Below, in pieces: positions 17,297 through 25,907 of a DNA stretch of 64,000 nucleotides. Location of the stretch: assembly GCF_022234545.1 (NCBI RefSeq), contig NZ_JAIEUI010000004.1, forward strand, positions 186,001 to 250,000, written 5' to 3'. Numbering within the stretch: the first letter of the stretch is position 1; every line of letters begins with the position of its first letter. Origin of the DNA: Paenibacillus piscarius. GTDB taxonomy: Bacteria > Bacillota > Bacilli > Paenibacillales > Paenibacillaceae. A program made the position numbers and the translations under genes. The notes below the pieces were generated by a model. It was not told the DNA's origin, did not search any database, and saw only the letters and a program-made list of their open reading frames with translations.

Positions 17297-17346
17297 TTAT
17301 ACAAAATATCTACACTCATTATACATTCGCTTCTGTATTATGTCAC
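17297..17346 (-). promoter_or_regulatory. carH promoter with three phased 11-bp operator repeats
   Basis: Minus-strand promoter: -35 GTGACA (opposite strand 17341-17346), 17-bp spacer, perfect -10 TATAAT (17318-17323). Three contiguous 11-bp repeats overlap it: 17297-17307 TTATACAAAAT, 17308-17318 ATCTACACTCA, 17319-17329 TTATACATTCG. The arrangement (last repeat over the -10, the others downstream) is the same as at the crt promoter, so carH probably represses itself. A single inverted copy (CTTGTATAA, 17352-17360) lies further upstream. Confidence 0.8.
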
Positions 17347-17532
17347 CAGCCCTTGTATAACCCGGCTTTCCGAAGTATGCCGCATAAATCGGCAGCGATC
17401 AGCCACAATAATCCTTCGGGTGAATTCAGCGTCTGCTGCTTCACTTCTCCCTAGCGGGCGTTATAGGTACTTACATCGCCTGCGCCGGTACATACATATT
17501 CCGGCACCGCAGCATACCCAGGAGGATTATCC

Positions 17533-19083
17533 ATGAACCAAGGCAGCCGCCCCACCCCCGAGCAGATCCAGCTAACCCTGGCTTCCGGTGCCATCACCGG
17601 GGGCCGCCGCAAATACAGAAGGCATGTCCCTCTCCGCCGCCCCAGGCTGTGGATGGTTGCCGCCCTGCTGCTGCTGTGGCTCGCCGGGGTCATGATCTAT
17701 CAGACTCATAAGCCTCTGCCCCCTGGCCTCTCTGCGGAGAGCCCTCCCTATCAATTGGATAAAGTCGCCTTCTGGCATGATCTGACCTACCAGGACGCCG
17801 GCGGCAACCGGGCCAGGGAGGAACAGATTCTGCCGCGAATACTGCAGATCATTGAAGAGTCCAGACAATTTCTCGTTATTGATATGTTCCTGTTCAATGA
17901 TTACACCCATACTGACCAGCAGTTCCCCAAGGTCAGCCGGAAGCTGGCCGATAAGCTGATTGCCCAGAAGGCTGCCTATCCCGGGATGGAGATTGCCTTC
18001 ATTACCGATGAGGTGAATACCAATTATGGCTCTGCACCCAATCCGCTGCTGGAGGAGATGAAGGCCGCCGGCATCAAGGTGATTATGACGGATGTAGGCC
18101 CTCTGCGGGACTCGACGCCGGCTTACTCTGCGGTCTGGCGTACCTTCATCCAGTGGTTCGGCCAGTCCGGTGAGGGCTGGATTCCGAATCTGATGGCCAG
18201 CGGCGGACCCGACATTACCGCCCGTTCGTACCTGAAGCTGCTGAATGTAAAGGCCAACCACCGTAAAGTGATCCTGAGCGAGAACACCGCGCTGATCTCT
18301 TCAGGGAATGTACATGACGCCAGCGCTTATCACTCTAACATTGCGCTGGAGGTGCAGGGCCCGGTCCTGGCGGATATTCTGAAGAGCGAGCAGGCCGCCG
18401 CCAACCTGTCGGGAGCAGGCCCCCTGCTGAGCGAGCAGCCGGTCTTCAGGCAGGCCGCTGCCCCAGCAGGAGAAGCAGGAGCTGCCAAGCTGGAAGTCCG
18501 TTATCTGACGGAGGGCAAGGTGTACAAATATGCGCTGCAGGATATTGCTTCGGCGGGACCGGGAGATGTAATCTGGATGGGGATGTTCTATCTGGCTGAC
18601 GACCGGATTATCGATGCCCTGCTTGCCGCAGATGCCCGCGGGGCCAAGATTAGACTGCTGCTTGATCCCAATGAGAACGCCTTCGGCCGGGACAAAATCG
18701 GTATCCCGAACCGTCCGGTCGCCCAGAAGCTGAACCGCAGCTCCACAGGGAATCTGGCCATCCGCTGGTATAACACCGGCGAGGAGCAGTATCATACCAA
18801 GCTGATGTTCATTGCCAAGAAGTCAGGACCCTCCGTCATCCTTGGCGGATCAACGAACTTCACCGCCCGCAATCTGGATGATTATAATCTGGAGAATGAT
18901 CTCCGCGTATCCGTTCCGAAGGATCAGCCGCTGTACGCGGACATGGAGGGTTACTTCACCCGCCTGTGGAACAATGAGGGGGCTAACTACAGCCTGCCGC
19001 TGGAGGAATACCAGAGCGGAATGACCTGGATCAAATATGTCATCTACCGGATTCAGACCCGCCTCGGGTTCACTACCTTCTAA
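17533..19083 (+). CDS. membrane-anchored phospholipase D-like protein with degenerate HKD motifs
   Basis: PLD-superfamily fold with two repeats but altered catalytic motifs. The first reads HRKVILSE (H about 243), with glutamate replacing the aspartate. The second reads HTKLMFIA (H about 421), with no acidic residue at that place, though the downstream GGSTNFTARNLDDYN is conserved. One N-terminal TM segment (about 43-61) suggests an extracytoplasmic domain. ATG start with AGGAGG six bases upstream. It converges on the cardiolipin synthase gene. Function unknown; hydrolytic activity may be reduced or changed. Confidence 0.8.
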   Translation: MNQGSRPTPEQIQLTLASGAITGGRRKYRRHVPLRRPRLWMVAALLLLWLAGVMIYQTHKPLPPGLSAESPPYQLDKVAFWHDLTYQDAGGNRAREEQILPRILQIIEESRQFLVIDMFLFNDYTHTDQQFPKVSRKLADKLIAQKAAYPGMEIAFITDEVNTNYGSAPNPLLEEMKAAGIKVIMTDVGPLRDSTPAYSAVWRTFIQWFGQSGEGWIPNLMASGGPDITARSYLKLLNVKANHRKVILSENTALISSGNVHDASAYHSNIALEVQGPVLADILKSEQAAANLSGAGPLLSEQPVFRQAAAPAGEAGAAKLEVRYLTEGKVYKYALQDIASAGPGDVIWMGMFYLADDRIIDALLAADARGAKIRLLLDPNENAFGRDKIGIPNRPVAQKLNRSSTGNLAIRWYNTGEEQYHTKLMFIAKKSGPSVILGGSTNFTARNLDDYNLENDLRVSVPKDQPLYADMEGYFTRLWNNEGANYSLPLEEYQSGMTWIKYVIYRIQTRLGFTTF

Positions 19084-19099
19084 CATTCATCCGGCCAAA

Positions 19100-19140
19100 A
19101 GAAAAACGGTACCCTCTCCAAATGAGTGGTACCGTTTCTA
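19100..19140. terminator. bidirectional terminator between the PLD-like gene and cls
   Basis: Stem AAACGGTACC / GGTACCGTTT (19104-19113 with 19128-19137) with A- and T-rich flanks on both sides, placed between two convergent genes. Confidence 0.85.
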
Positions 19141-19160
19141 ATTTGATCTCCTGCTTCCGC

Positions 19161-20669
19161 CTATAGCAGCGGAGACATCAGACGGGCGGCGGATTCCAGC
19201 AGCCGCTCCAGCAGTCTTTTCTCCATGAAGGTCTCATGGACAATCTGCCGCGTGGACAACAGGTCGCGCTCGAAATCGGCAACGACCCGCGAGACGCTCT
19301 CGGTCTGCAGCAGCAGCGCATTCACCTCGAAGTTCAGATGGAAGCTGCGCATATCCATGTTGGCGGTCCCGATCGTGGCAATCTCCCCGTCGGCAATCAG
19401 CAGCTTGGAGTGGATGAAGCCCTTCTCGTATTCAAAAATCTTCACGCCCGACTCCAGCAGCGCCGGGAAGTAGGAATGCGAGGCCAGGAACGGAAGCCAC
19501 TTATCGGGCTTAGCCGGGAAGAGCAGTCGCACATCCAGACCAGACATAGCCGCCACCCGCAGCGCCGTCAGAATATCGTCATCCGGTATAAAATAAGGCG
19601 TTGCGATCCAGACCGACTTCTCCGCCGTAGTGATCATTGAGAAGAAGATATTCTTCAGCGCACGCCGCTCGTTATCCGGTCCGCTGGCAATGATCTGCAC
19701 CGCCCCGTCCCCGGTAGTGAAGCGAAGCTGCGGGGAGAGGTAATCCTGCTCCAGAATTTTCTCGCCGGTGGTGTGCATCCAGTCCTGCAGGAAAATAATC
19801 TGCATCGTCCGCACCGCTTCGCCCCGCAGCAGCATATGCGTATCCCGCCAGAACCCGTAGGTCTTGCTGCGGCTCAAATACTCGTCTCCGACATTCAGCC
19901 CGCCCATGAAGCCGACGTCGCCGTCGATGACTACGATTTTGCGGTGATTGCGGTAGTTCACCCGGCTGGAAAAGAAAGAGGTTGAATTGCCGTAAGCCGC
20001 CACCTGCACGCCCGCATCACTCAGCTCCTTCAGGAACGCCCGGGACAGCTGCATGCTGCCGACCGCGTCATACATGAACCGGACCGCCACGCCCGCGCGG
20101 GCCTTCTCGATCAGAATCTGCTGAATACGCGTCCCGATATGATCCGCCCGGAAAATATAATACTCCATATGGATATGATGCTGCGCCTGCCGCAGCTCCA
20201 GCAGCAGCGTCCCGAAGGTCTCTTCGCCGTTGGTCAGAATCCGCGACTCAGAATTGAAGGAGATCGGCGTGCGCCCGAGCCGCTGGGACAGTCCCAGCAG
20301 CTTCTGCCGCGCCGGGCTGAATACCGTCCAGTCCTGATGCATCCGCAAGGCATCGTTCTCAATCCGCTCGTAGGCCATGAGGTCGCGCTGGGCCTTCTTG
20401 TCATACTTGCGCCGCTTGAACACATTCTGCCCGAACAGGAAATAGAACACCAGCCCCACCACCGGAATCAGCGCCAGCAGCAGAATCCAGGACACGGTGG
20501 TGGATGGATTGCGGTTCTCCATGAAGATCCCCAGCCCGATCGAGATGACTGTAAGCGTGGAGAATATACTGATAATCGTCCCGGCTGTACTGCCGAAAAT
20601 GCCGAATCCAAAATAATAAAAAGCCAGCAAAGCCGCTATAATGACTATTGCCTGCAATCCTCTTCTCAT
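19161..20669 (-). CDS. cls: cardiolipin synthase
   Basis: Membrane enzyme that condenses two phosphatidylglycerols to cardiolipin. Two N-terminal TM helices (GLQAIVIIAALLAFYYF and the segment around SWILLLALIPVVGLVFYFLFG) precede two intact HKD motifs: NHRKIVVID (near residue 243) and HSKLLIAD (near residue 420), each followed by a G..N motif. Length of 502 residues is normal. ATG start behind AAGGTAGG. It is divergent from the tetR-RND pair. Confidence 0.95.
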   Translation of the reverse strand: MRRGLQAIVIIAALLAFYYFGFGIFGSTAGTIISIFSTLTVISIGLGIFMENRNPSTTVSWILLLALIPVVGLVFYFLFGQNVFKRRKYDKKAQRDLMAYERIENDALRMHQDWTVFSPARQKLLGLSQRLGRTPISFNSESRILTNGEETFGTLLLELRQAQHHIHMEYYIFRADHIGTRIQQILIEKARAGVAVRFMYDAVGSMQLSRAFLKELSDAGVQVAAYGNSTSFFSSRVNYRNHRKIVVIDGDVGFMGGLNVGDEYLSRSKTYGFWRDTHMLLRGEAVRTMQIIFLQDWMHTTGEKILEQDYLSPQLRFTTGDGAVQIIASGPDNERRALKNIFFSMITTAEKSVWIATPYFIPDDDILTALRVAAMSGLDVRLLFPAKPDKWLPFLASHSYFPALLESGVKIFEYEKGFIHSKLLIADGEIATIGTANMDMRSFHLNFEVNALLLQTESVSRVVADFERDLLSTRQIVHETFMEKRLLERLLESAARLMSPLL

Positions 20670-20822
20670 AGGTAACCTACCTTCTCATTCTGCCATCCCT
20701 CACCAAATTGACACATGTCTATATTAGCATGAAGAATCCAATTCTACCTACTGAAATCCTATGCAGAGCTGGAATGGGCATCCTTCTGTTACGCTCTCTC
20801 ACTAAAGGCTAAAACGCCAGAT

Positions 20823-20851
20823 TTGTAATGCCGCAGCATATATAATATAAT
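20823..20851 (+). promoter_or_regulatory. probable promoter of the TetR gene
   Basis: TTGTAA (20823-20828), 17-bp spacer, perfect TATAAT (20846-20851), about 60 bp before the GTG start at 20910. No clear operator palindrome was seen next to it. Confidence 0.55.
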
Positions 20852-20909
20852 CTCCCTGACCTCCCAGTCAATAATAGAACCAGAGAGTCAGAAGGGAGAC
20901 CTTGTCAGC

Positions 20910-21821
20910 GTGACCGCGAAAAGTATCAAGAAAGAACAAATCCTCAAGACCGCCATGCAGCTATTCGCCGTGAAAGGCGCCTCTGCCACCTCCATGCAGG
21001 AGATTGCTGCGCTGAGCGGGATCTCCAAGGGAAGCCTCTATCTGTTCTTCAAGTCGAAGGAAGAGCTCGAGCACAGCATCTATATGTATTGCTTCCGCAT
21101 GATTCACGACCCGATTCAGAAGGAGGAGCTGGAGACCGGCAGAACGCCGCGGGAGAAGCTGTGCCACCAGATTGAGATACTGCTTAGCCATGTGTATGAG
21201 CTCCGGGAGTTCCTCCAGCGCCAATTCCTGGATCTGGCCGGGAGAGGGCAGACCGAGGTGCCGGAATGGGTGCAAAAAAACAATGCCGCACTGCTGCACT
21301 GGTCCCGCAGCAAGCTGGAGCAGCTGTACGGGCCGGAGATTCTGCCCTACGCCGGCGAGCTGTTCCTGCTCAGCCACGGCTTGATCAGCTCCAGCATCAA
21401 GCTGCTGTTCTGCGGAGGGACCTCCGTGACGATCCCCGCCCTGGCCGGACGCCTGGTGGACTGGCTCGATATGCTGGCAGCCGGCCTATTGGCCGGACAG
21501 CCTGCTCCCCTGATTGCCGCCGCTGACCTGGAGCAGTGGGCCGACCCTCCGGGAGAGGCACAGCGCCAGAGCCCGCTTCAGCTTATCAAGGCGATGAAGC
21601 TTCTGCTCAGCGAGGCTGACGGGCTTCATCCGGACGCTGCCGGGGACGGTCTGGAATCTCTCAGCATTCTGGAGAGTGAAATTCTCAGCCTGGAGCCCCG
21701 GAAAGTAATTCTTCAGGGCATGATTGCCAATCTTGAAGGGTATCCTCTCCTATCAGAAGAGCTCGGGAGGCTAAAGAAGCAATTCGCCCCTTATATGAAG
21801 ATCTGCGGGCTTCAGGAGTGA
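20910..21821 (+). CDS. TetR/AcrR-family regulator
   Basis: N-terminal TetR helix-turn-helix (about residues 6-55: ILKTAMQLFAVKGASATSMQEIA then ISKGSLYLFFKSKEEL). The ligand domain is unusually long, giving 303 residues where most family members have about 190-220. The last 100 residues are an extra leucine-rich helical segment. GTG start behind GGGAG. It lies 60 bp upstream of the RND exporter on the same strand and probably controls it. This SwrC-type gene order is common in Bacilli. The ligand is unknown. Confidence 0.88.
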   Translation: MTAKSIKKEQILKTAMQLFAVKGASATSMQEIAALSGISKGSLYLFFKSKEELEHSIYMYCFRMIHDPIQKEELETGRTPREKLCHQIEILLSHVYELREFLQRQFLDLAGRGQTEVPEWVQKNNAALLHWSRSKLEQLYGPEILPYAGELFLLSHGLISSSIKLLFCGGTSVTIPALAGRLVDWLDMLAAGLLAGQPAPLIAAADLEQWADPPGEAQRQSPLQLIKAMKLLLSEADGLHPDAAGDGLESLSILESEILSLEPRKVILQGMIANLEGYPLLSEELGRLKKQFAPYMKICGLQE

Positions 21822-21881
21822 ATCCATGCAGCGCGCTTTAAATATCCAGATTAATTCGTAATGGGAGGTTCTAACCTACTG

Positions 21882-24800
21882 ATGAAAAGCCTAATTAATT
21901 TCTCGCTCCGCAACAAGTTCGCCATCTGGCTGCTGACGATTATCATCGTCTTCGCCGGCCTGTATAGCGGAATGACTATGAAGCAGGAGACACTGCCTAA
22001 TATCAGCATTCCTTATCTCAGCATCACTACCATCTATCCCGGCGCCGCGCCTGAAGGGGTCGTCAATGAAGTCAGCAAACCGCTGGAGCAGAAGCTGCGC
22101 AACGTGGATGGCGTGAAGATGCTGACCTCCACTTCACTGGAGAACGCCTCCAGCGTCACCATTGAATTCGACTACGGCACGAACCTGGACAATGCCACCG
22201 CCGCCGTGCGGGAAGCCTTGAACGAGGTGAAGCTGCCGGAGGAGGTGCAGAAGCCGCAGATCTCGCGCTTCAGCCTCAGCTCCCTGCCGGTTATCTCGCT
22301 CAGCATCTCCGATGAGAGCTCCGGCGATCTGGAAGAACTGACGCGGATTGCCGAGAATGACATCCGTCCGGCTCTCGAGGATGTGGAAGGCGTAGCCTCC
22401 GTGCAGATCGCCGGACAATATGTCAAAGAGGTCTCCCTGAAGTTCAATCCGGAGAAGCTGAAGCAATACGGCCTGACCGAGGATACGGTCAAGGGTATGA
22501 TTCAGGGCTCCTCCCTGCGCGTGCCGCTCGGCTTGTTCGAGCTGGACAAAGCGCAGAAGGCAGTTGTCGTTGACGGCAATATTACAACAGTAGAGGATCT
22601 GCAGAACGTCAGCATTCCGCTGGTTCCTTCGGCTCCTCCGGCCGGCAGCGCAGGAGCCGGTGCTGCGGGCGGTGCAGCCGCTGGCGGAACAGGGGCAGGG
22701 GCACCGGATGCTGCCGCCCAAGGCGCTGCGGGTGCTGCTGCTGGCGGCGCGGCTGCGATGACCGGTCTGCCGACCGTGAAGCTTAGTGAGCTGGCCGCAA
22801 TCGAGGTGGTCGGCAAATCGGAATCCATCTCCCGCACGAACGGCAAAGAATCGATCGGGATTCAGATTGTGAAGGCTAATGATGCCAACACAGTCGATGT
22901 CGTGAACGGGGTCAAGGACCGGGCGGAGGAACTGAAGAAGCAGTATAAGTCAATGGACCTTACAGTCCTGCTCGATCAGGGCAAGCCGATTGAGGATTCA
23001 GTGAATACCATGCTGTCCAAGGCAGCATTTGGCGCCCTGTTCGCGGTATTGATCATTCTGCTCTTCCTGCGCAACATCCGTTCCACCATTATTTCCATTA
23101 TCTCCATTCCATTATCACTGCTGATTGCAATACTGTGCCTGCGTCAGATGGATATTACGCTGAACATGATGACGCTGGGCGCAATGACCGTTGCCATCGG
23201 GCGTGTAGTCGATGACTCCATTGTCGTCATTGAGAACATCTACCGGCGGCTTACACTGTCCGGCGAGAAGCTGCGCGGCCGTGAGCTGATCAGCGCGGCG
23301 ACCCGCGAGATGTTCGTGCCGATCATGTCCTCAACGATTGTAACCATCGCGGTATTCCTTCCGCTCGCTTTTGTCAGCGGGATGGTCGGCGAGCTGTTCC
23401 TGCCGTTCGCACTGACCATGGTATTTGCGCTGCTGGCCTCACTGGTAGTGGCGATCACTCTGGTGCCTGCACTGGCTCATACCCTGTTCCGTAACGGGCT
23501 GAAGAAGGGCAAGAAGAACCACGGAGACAAGCCCGGCGCACTGGCTGGCGGGTATACCAGGATTCTGGACTGGTGTCTCTCACATAAGCTGGTCACCTTC
23601 GGCGTGGCCGTCCTGCTGCTGGCAGGCAGTCTGTTCCTGATCAAGCCGATTGGCGTCAGCTTCCTGCCGTCGCAGGAAGAGAAGAATGTGACGCTCACCT
23701 TCTCCCCGAAGGCCGGCCAGACGCTGGAGGATGTGAAGGCGCTGGGCCTCAAAGCCGAGAAGTTCATTCTGGCGCAGGAGCACCTGGATCAAATGCAGTA
23801 CTCCATCGGCGGCAGCACCCCATTCGGGATCGGCTCCGGCAACTCCGGCCTGTTCTACGTAACGTATGCCAGCGATACGCCTGATTTCGATACCGTGAAA
23901 GAGAAGCTGATCGAAGGATTAAGCAAGGAAGTGCCAGAGGGCAAGTGGGGCGACTTGTCCGGCATGGCTGGCGGGGGTCTGGGCGGCAGCACGCTGACCG
24001 TCAACGTCTTCGGCGATTCGCTGGAGCAGCTTAAGCCGGTCGCTGATGAGATCGCCGGGATCGTGCAGGCGGACAAGAAGAACTTCAAGGACGGTAAGAC
24101 CAGTCTCTCCGAAGCCTATGATCAATACACCATCGTAGCCGATCAGGCGAAGCTGAGCTCGCTCGGCCTGACCGCCGGGCAGATTGCGATGAAGCTGAGT
24201 CCGGCCGGGGCCCGGCCTGTGCTCACAGAGGTTAAGCTGGACGGTAAGAATTATAATGTCTATATTGAAGCCGACAAAGAGTCCTACAGCAGCATTAAGG
24301 AGATGGAGGCCGCTACGCTCACCTCTCCGCTGGGTATTACTGTGCCGATCGGCGAAGTCGCCAAGATTGAGCAGGGCCAGTCGCCCGACTCGATCACCCG
24401 CGAGAACGGCAAAATGAAGGTAGAGGTGACTGCTGAGATTCTCTCCAGCGACATCAGCAGTGCCTCAGGCGCTGTCCAGAAGAAAATTGATGCCATGGAT
24501 CTCCCGGATGGCGTGACCGTGACCTTCGGCGGCGTCACCGAGCAGATCAACGAAACGTTCGGCCAGCTCGGCATTGCCATGCTGGCGGCGATTGCTATCG
24601 TATACTTCGTGCTGGTCGTTACGTTCGGCGGCGGTCTCGCCCCGTTCGCGATCCTGTTCTCCCTGCCGTTCACAGTCATCGGGGCTCTCGTCGCCCTGCT
24701 GCTGGCCGGTGAGACGCTCAACGTCTCCGCGCTGATGGGCGCACTGATGCTGATCGGGATCGTCGTCACCAACGCGATTGTCCTCATCGACCGCGTCATC

Positions 24801-25070
24801 CATAAGGAGCAAGAGGGCCTGTCCACCCGTCAGGCACTGCTGGAGGCCGGGGCTACGCGCCTGCGTCCAATTCTCATGACCGCGCTCGCGACCATCGGTG
24901 CCCTGCTGCCGCTGGTGACAGGACTTGAGAACAGCGCCGGCATTATCTCCAAGGGTCTCGGCGTCACCGTCATCGGCGGCCTCGTCAGCTCCACACTCCT
25001 GACCCTGGTCGTTGTGCCGGTGGTCTACGAGTTCCTGATGAAGTTCCGCAGCAAGAAGGTATATGAGTAG
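21882..25070 (+). CDS. RND-family efflux transporter (SwrC/AcrB-like)
   Basis: Proton-driven exporter of the resistance-nodulation-division family, with twelve TM helices and two large extracytoplasmic loops. TM4 holds the proton-relay aspartates in GRVVDDSIVVIENIY. The C-terminal half has the ALMGALMLIGIVVTNAIVLIDRV helix. The start is placed at 21882 (MKSLINFSLRN) because GGGAGG lies 13 bases upstream; an ATG at 21861 has no site. An Ala/Gly-rich stretch encoded at about 22635-22760 interrupts the first large loop. No membrane-fusion or outer-membrane partner is adjacent, as usual for SwrC-type proteins. Confidence 0.92.
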   Translation: MKSLINFSLRNKFAIWLLTIIIVFAGLYSGMTMKQETLPNISIPYLSITTIYPGAAPEGVVNEVSKPLEQKLRNVDGVKMLTSTSLENASSVTIEFDYGTNLDNATAAVREALNEVKLPEEVQKPQISRFSLSSLPVISLSISDESSGDLEELTRIAENDIRPALEDVEGVASVQIAGQYVKEVSLKFNPEKLKQYGLTEDTVKGMIQGSSLRVPLGLFELDKAQKAVVVDGNITTVEDLQNVSIPLVPSAPPAGSAGAGAAGGAAAGGTGAGAPDAAAQGAAGAAAGGAAAMTGLPTVKLSELAAIEVVGKSESISRTNGKESIGIQIVKANDANTVDVVNGVKDRAEELKKQYKSMDLTVLLDQGKPIEDSVNTMLSKAAFGALFAVLIILLFLRNIRSTIISIISIPLSLLIAILCLRQMDITLNMMTLGAMTVAIGRVVDDSIVVIENIYRRLTLSGEKLRGRELISAATREMFVPIMSSTIVTIAVFLPLAFVSGMVGELFLPFALTMVFALLASLVVAITLVPALAHTLFRNGLKKGKKNHGDKPGALAGGYTRILDWCLSHKLVTFGVAVLLLAGSLFLIKPIGVSFLPSQEEKNVTLTFSPKAGQTLEDVKALGLKAEKFILAQEHLDQMQYSIGGSTPFGIGSGNSGLFYVTYASDTPDFDTVKEKLIEGLSKEVPEGKWGDLSGMAGGGLGGSTLTVNVFGDSLEQLKPVADEIAGIVQADKKNFKDGKTSLSEAYDQYTIVADQAKLSSLGLTAGQIAMKLSPAGARPVLTEVKLDGKNYNVYIEADKESYSSIKEMEAATLTSPLGITVPIGEVAKIEQGQSPDSITRENGKMKVEVTAEILSSDISSASGAVQKKIDAMDLPDGVTVTFGGVTEQINETFGQLGIAMLAAIAIVYFVLVVTFGGGLAPFAILFSLPFTVIGALVALLLAGETLNVSALMGALMLIGIVVTNAIVLIDRVIHKEQEGLSTRQALLEAGATRLRPILMTALATIGALLPLVTGLENSAGIISKGLGVTVIGGLVSSTLLTLVVVPVVYEFLMKFRSKKVYE

Positions 25071-25107
25071 AGAGTGACGTAAGGCTAAACGTCGCTACAG
25101 GCAGAAG

Positions 25108-25145
25108 TAAGGCGCCCTTCCGTTGGTGGAAGGGCGCCTTGTTTG
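25108..25145 (+). terminator. terminator after the RND gene
   Basis: Perfect 13-bp stem AAGGCGCCCTTCC / GGAAGGGCGCCTT (25108-25120 with 25127-25139) followed by TTGTTTGTT. Confidence 0.92.
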
Positions 25146-25285
25146 TTAATGATAATTAGCCTATCTCCTGTGAGTGGAGTATCGAGAATCACTAGTATTA
25201 AAAGTAGGGAAATTACTTTTAACTCATCGCTTGCTGAGGGTTGCAGTGCCCGATTAAGGTGCAAGGGGTAGACTTAATTGCAATC

Positions 25286-25466
25286 CGTACAACTAAATGG
25301 ACGGATGTGCCGCCAGACCTCTGTTTAGCTGTATTTCGTACAATTAACATGCCTCTATACCTGGATTTTCGCCCATCCGTGCAAATATAGTTGTACAGAG
25401 TACAGTTAGGAGCGGAAAGCCTCACGTTTCACTGTTTTTAGTTGCACAGAATACACTTATCTCTGA
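25286..25466. repeat. 51-bp-period repeat array with mirror-image units
   Basis: Related words begin at 25286 (CGTACAACTA), 25337 (CGTACAATTA), 25388 (TAGTTGTACAGAGTACAG) and 25439 (TAGTTGCACAGAATACAC), each exactly 51 bp apart. The first two are the reverse complement of the last two, yet the 51-bp register is kept through the inversion. The remaining sequence of each unit is poorly conserved. It occupies the gap between the RND terminator and the zeta-like remnant. Confidence 0.75.
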
Positions 25467-25547
25467 GTTATAAATTCTTAGCAATTTCTAATGCACGAGT
25501 TAAACATTCAGCGTTGTTTAGACGTCGATTACTTCTAACTGTCCAAA

Positions 25548-25817
25548 TTATAAGTACAATTCAAGAGTTCCCCTGGCCCACACAGGAATTTCTTCATGGC
25601 AAAAGCTAATCTGTGAATGTTTAATCTCTGCCACAATTTCAGGTTTACCGGTGTTATTGATGATGGTGACTTCATCTGAAATCTCCAAAGCAGGCTTCAG
25701 GTTACTTAAAGATTGACCATATCTGTATCGGATATCTTCTCCGATTAACTCCCTTATTTGCTTTACAGCTTCCCGTCCGGCAGACAGGTCTGCACTTCTG
25801 GGATCTACCGGGTTCAT
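25548..25817 (-). pseudogene. zeta-toxin-like ATPase remnant with internal deletion
   Basis: The first 25 residues (NPVDPRSADLSAGREAVKQIREL) resemble the segment that follows the P-loop in zeta-toxin/UDP-N-acetylglucosamine-kinase-like ATPases. The rest (IRYRYGQSLSNL, ISDEVTIINNTGKPEIVAEI and the end EIPVWARGTLELYL) resembles the C-terminal part of the same proteins. The P-loop end and the middle of the fold are missing, and an in-frame stop lies just upstream. I read it as a decayed gene, not as a small functional protein. The family match is from memory of such sequences. Confidence 0.6.
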
Positions 25818-25837
25818 GCCAGCTTATAGCGATGCAA

Positions 25838-25861
25838 AAAGACACCAACAAAGGTGTCTTT
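25838..25861 (-). terminator. hairpin terminator between the torD gene and the zeta remnant
   Basis: Stem AAAGACACC / GGTGTCTTT (25838-25846 with 25853-25861), with A- and T-rich flanks. It ends minus-strand transcription from the TorD-type gene. Confidence 0.8.
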
Positions 25862-25907
25862 GGTTCGTTCTATAGGAAATCTAACTTCTCAAATCCAAAA
25901 ATCGCGC

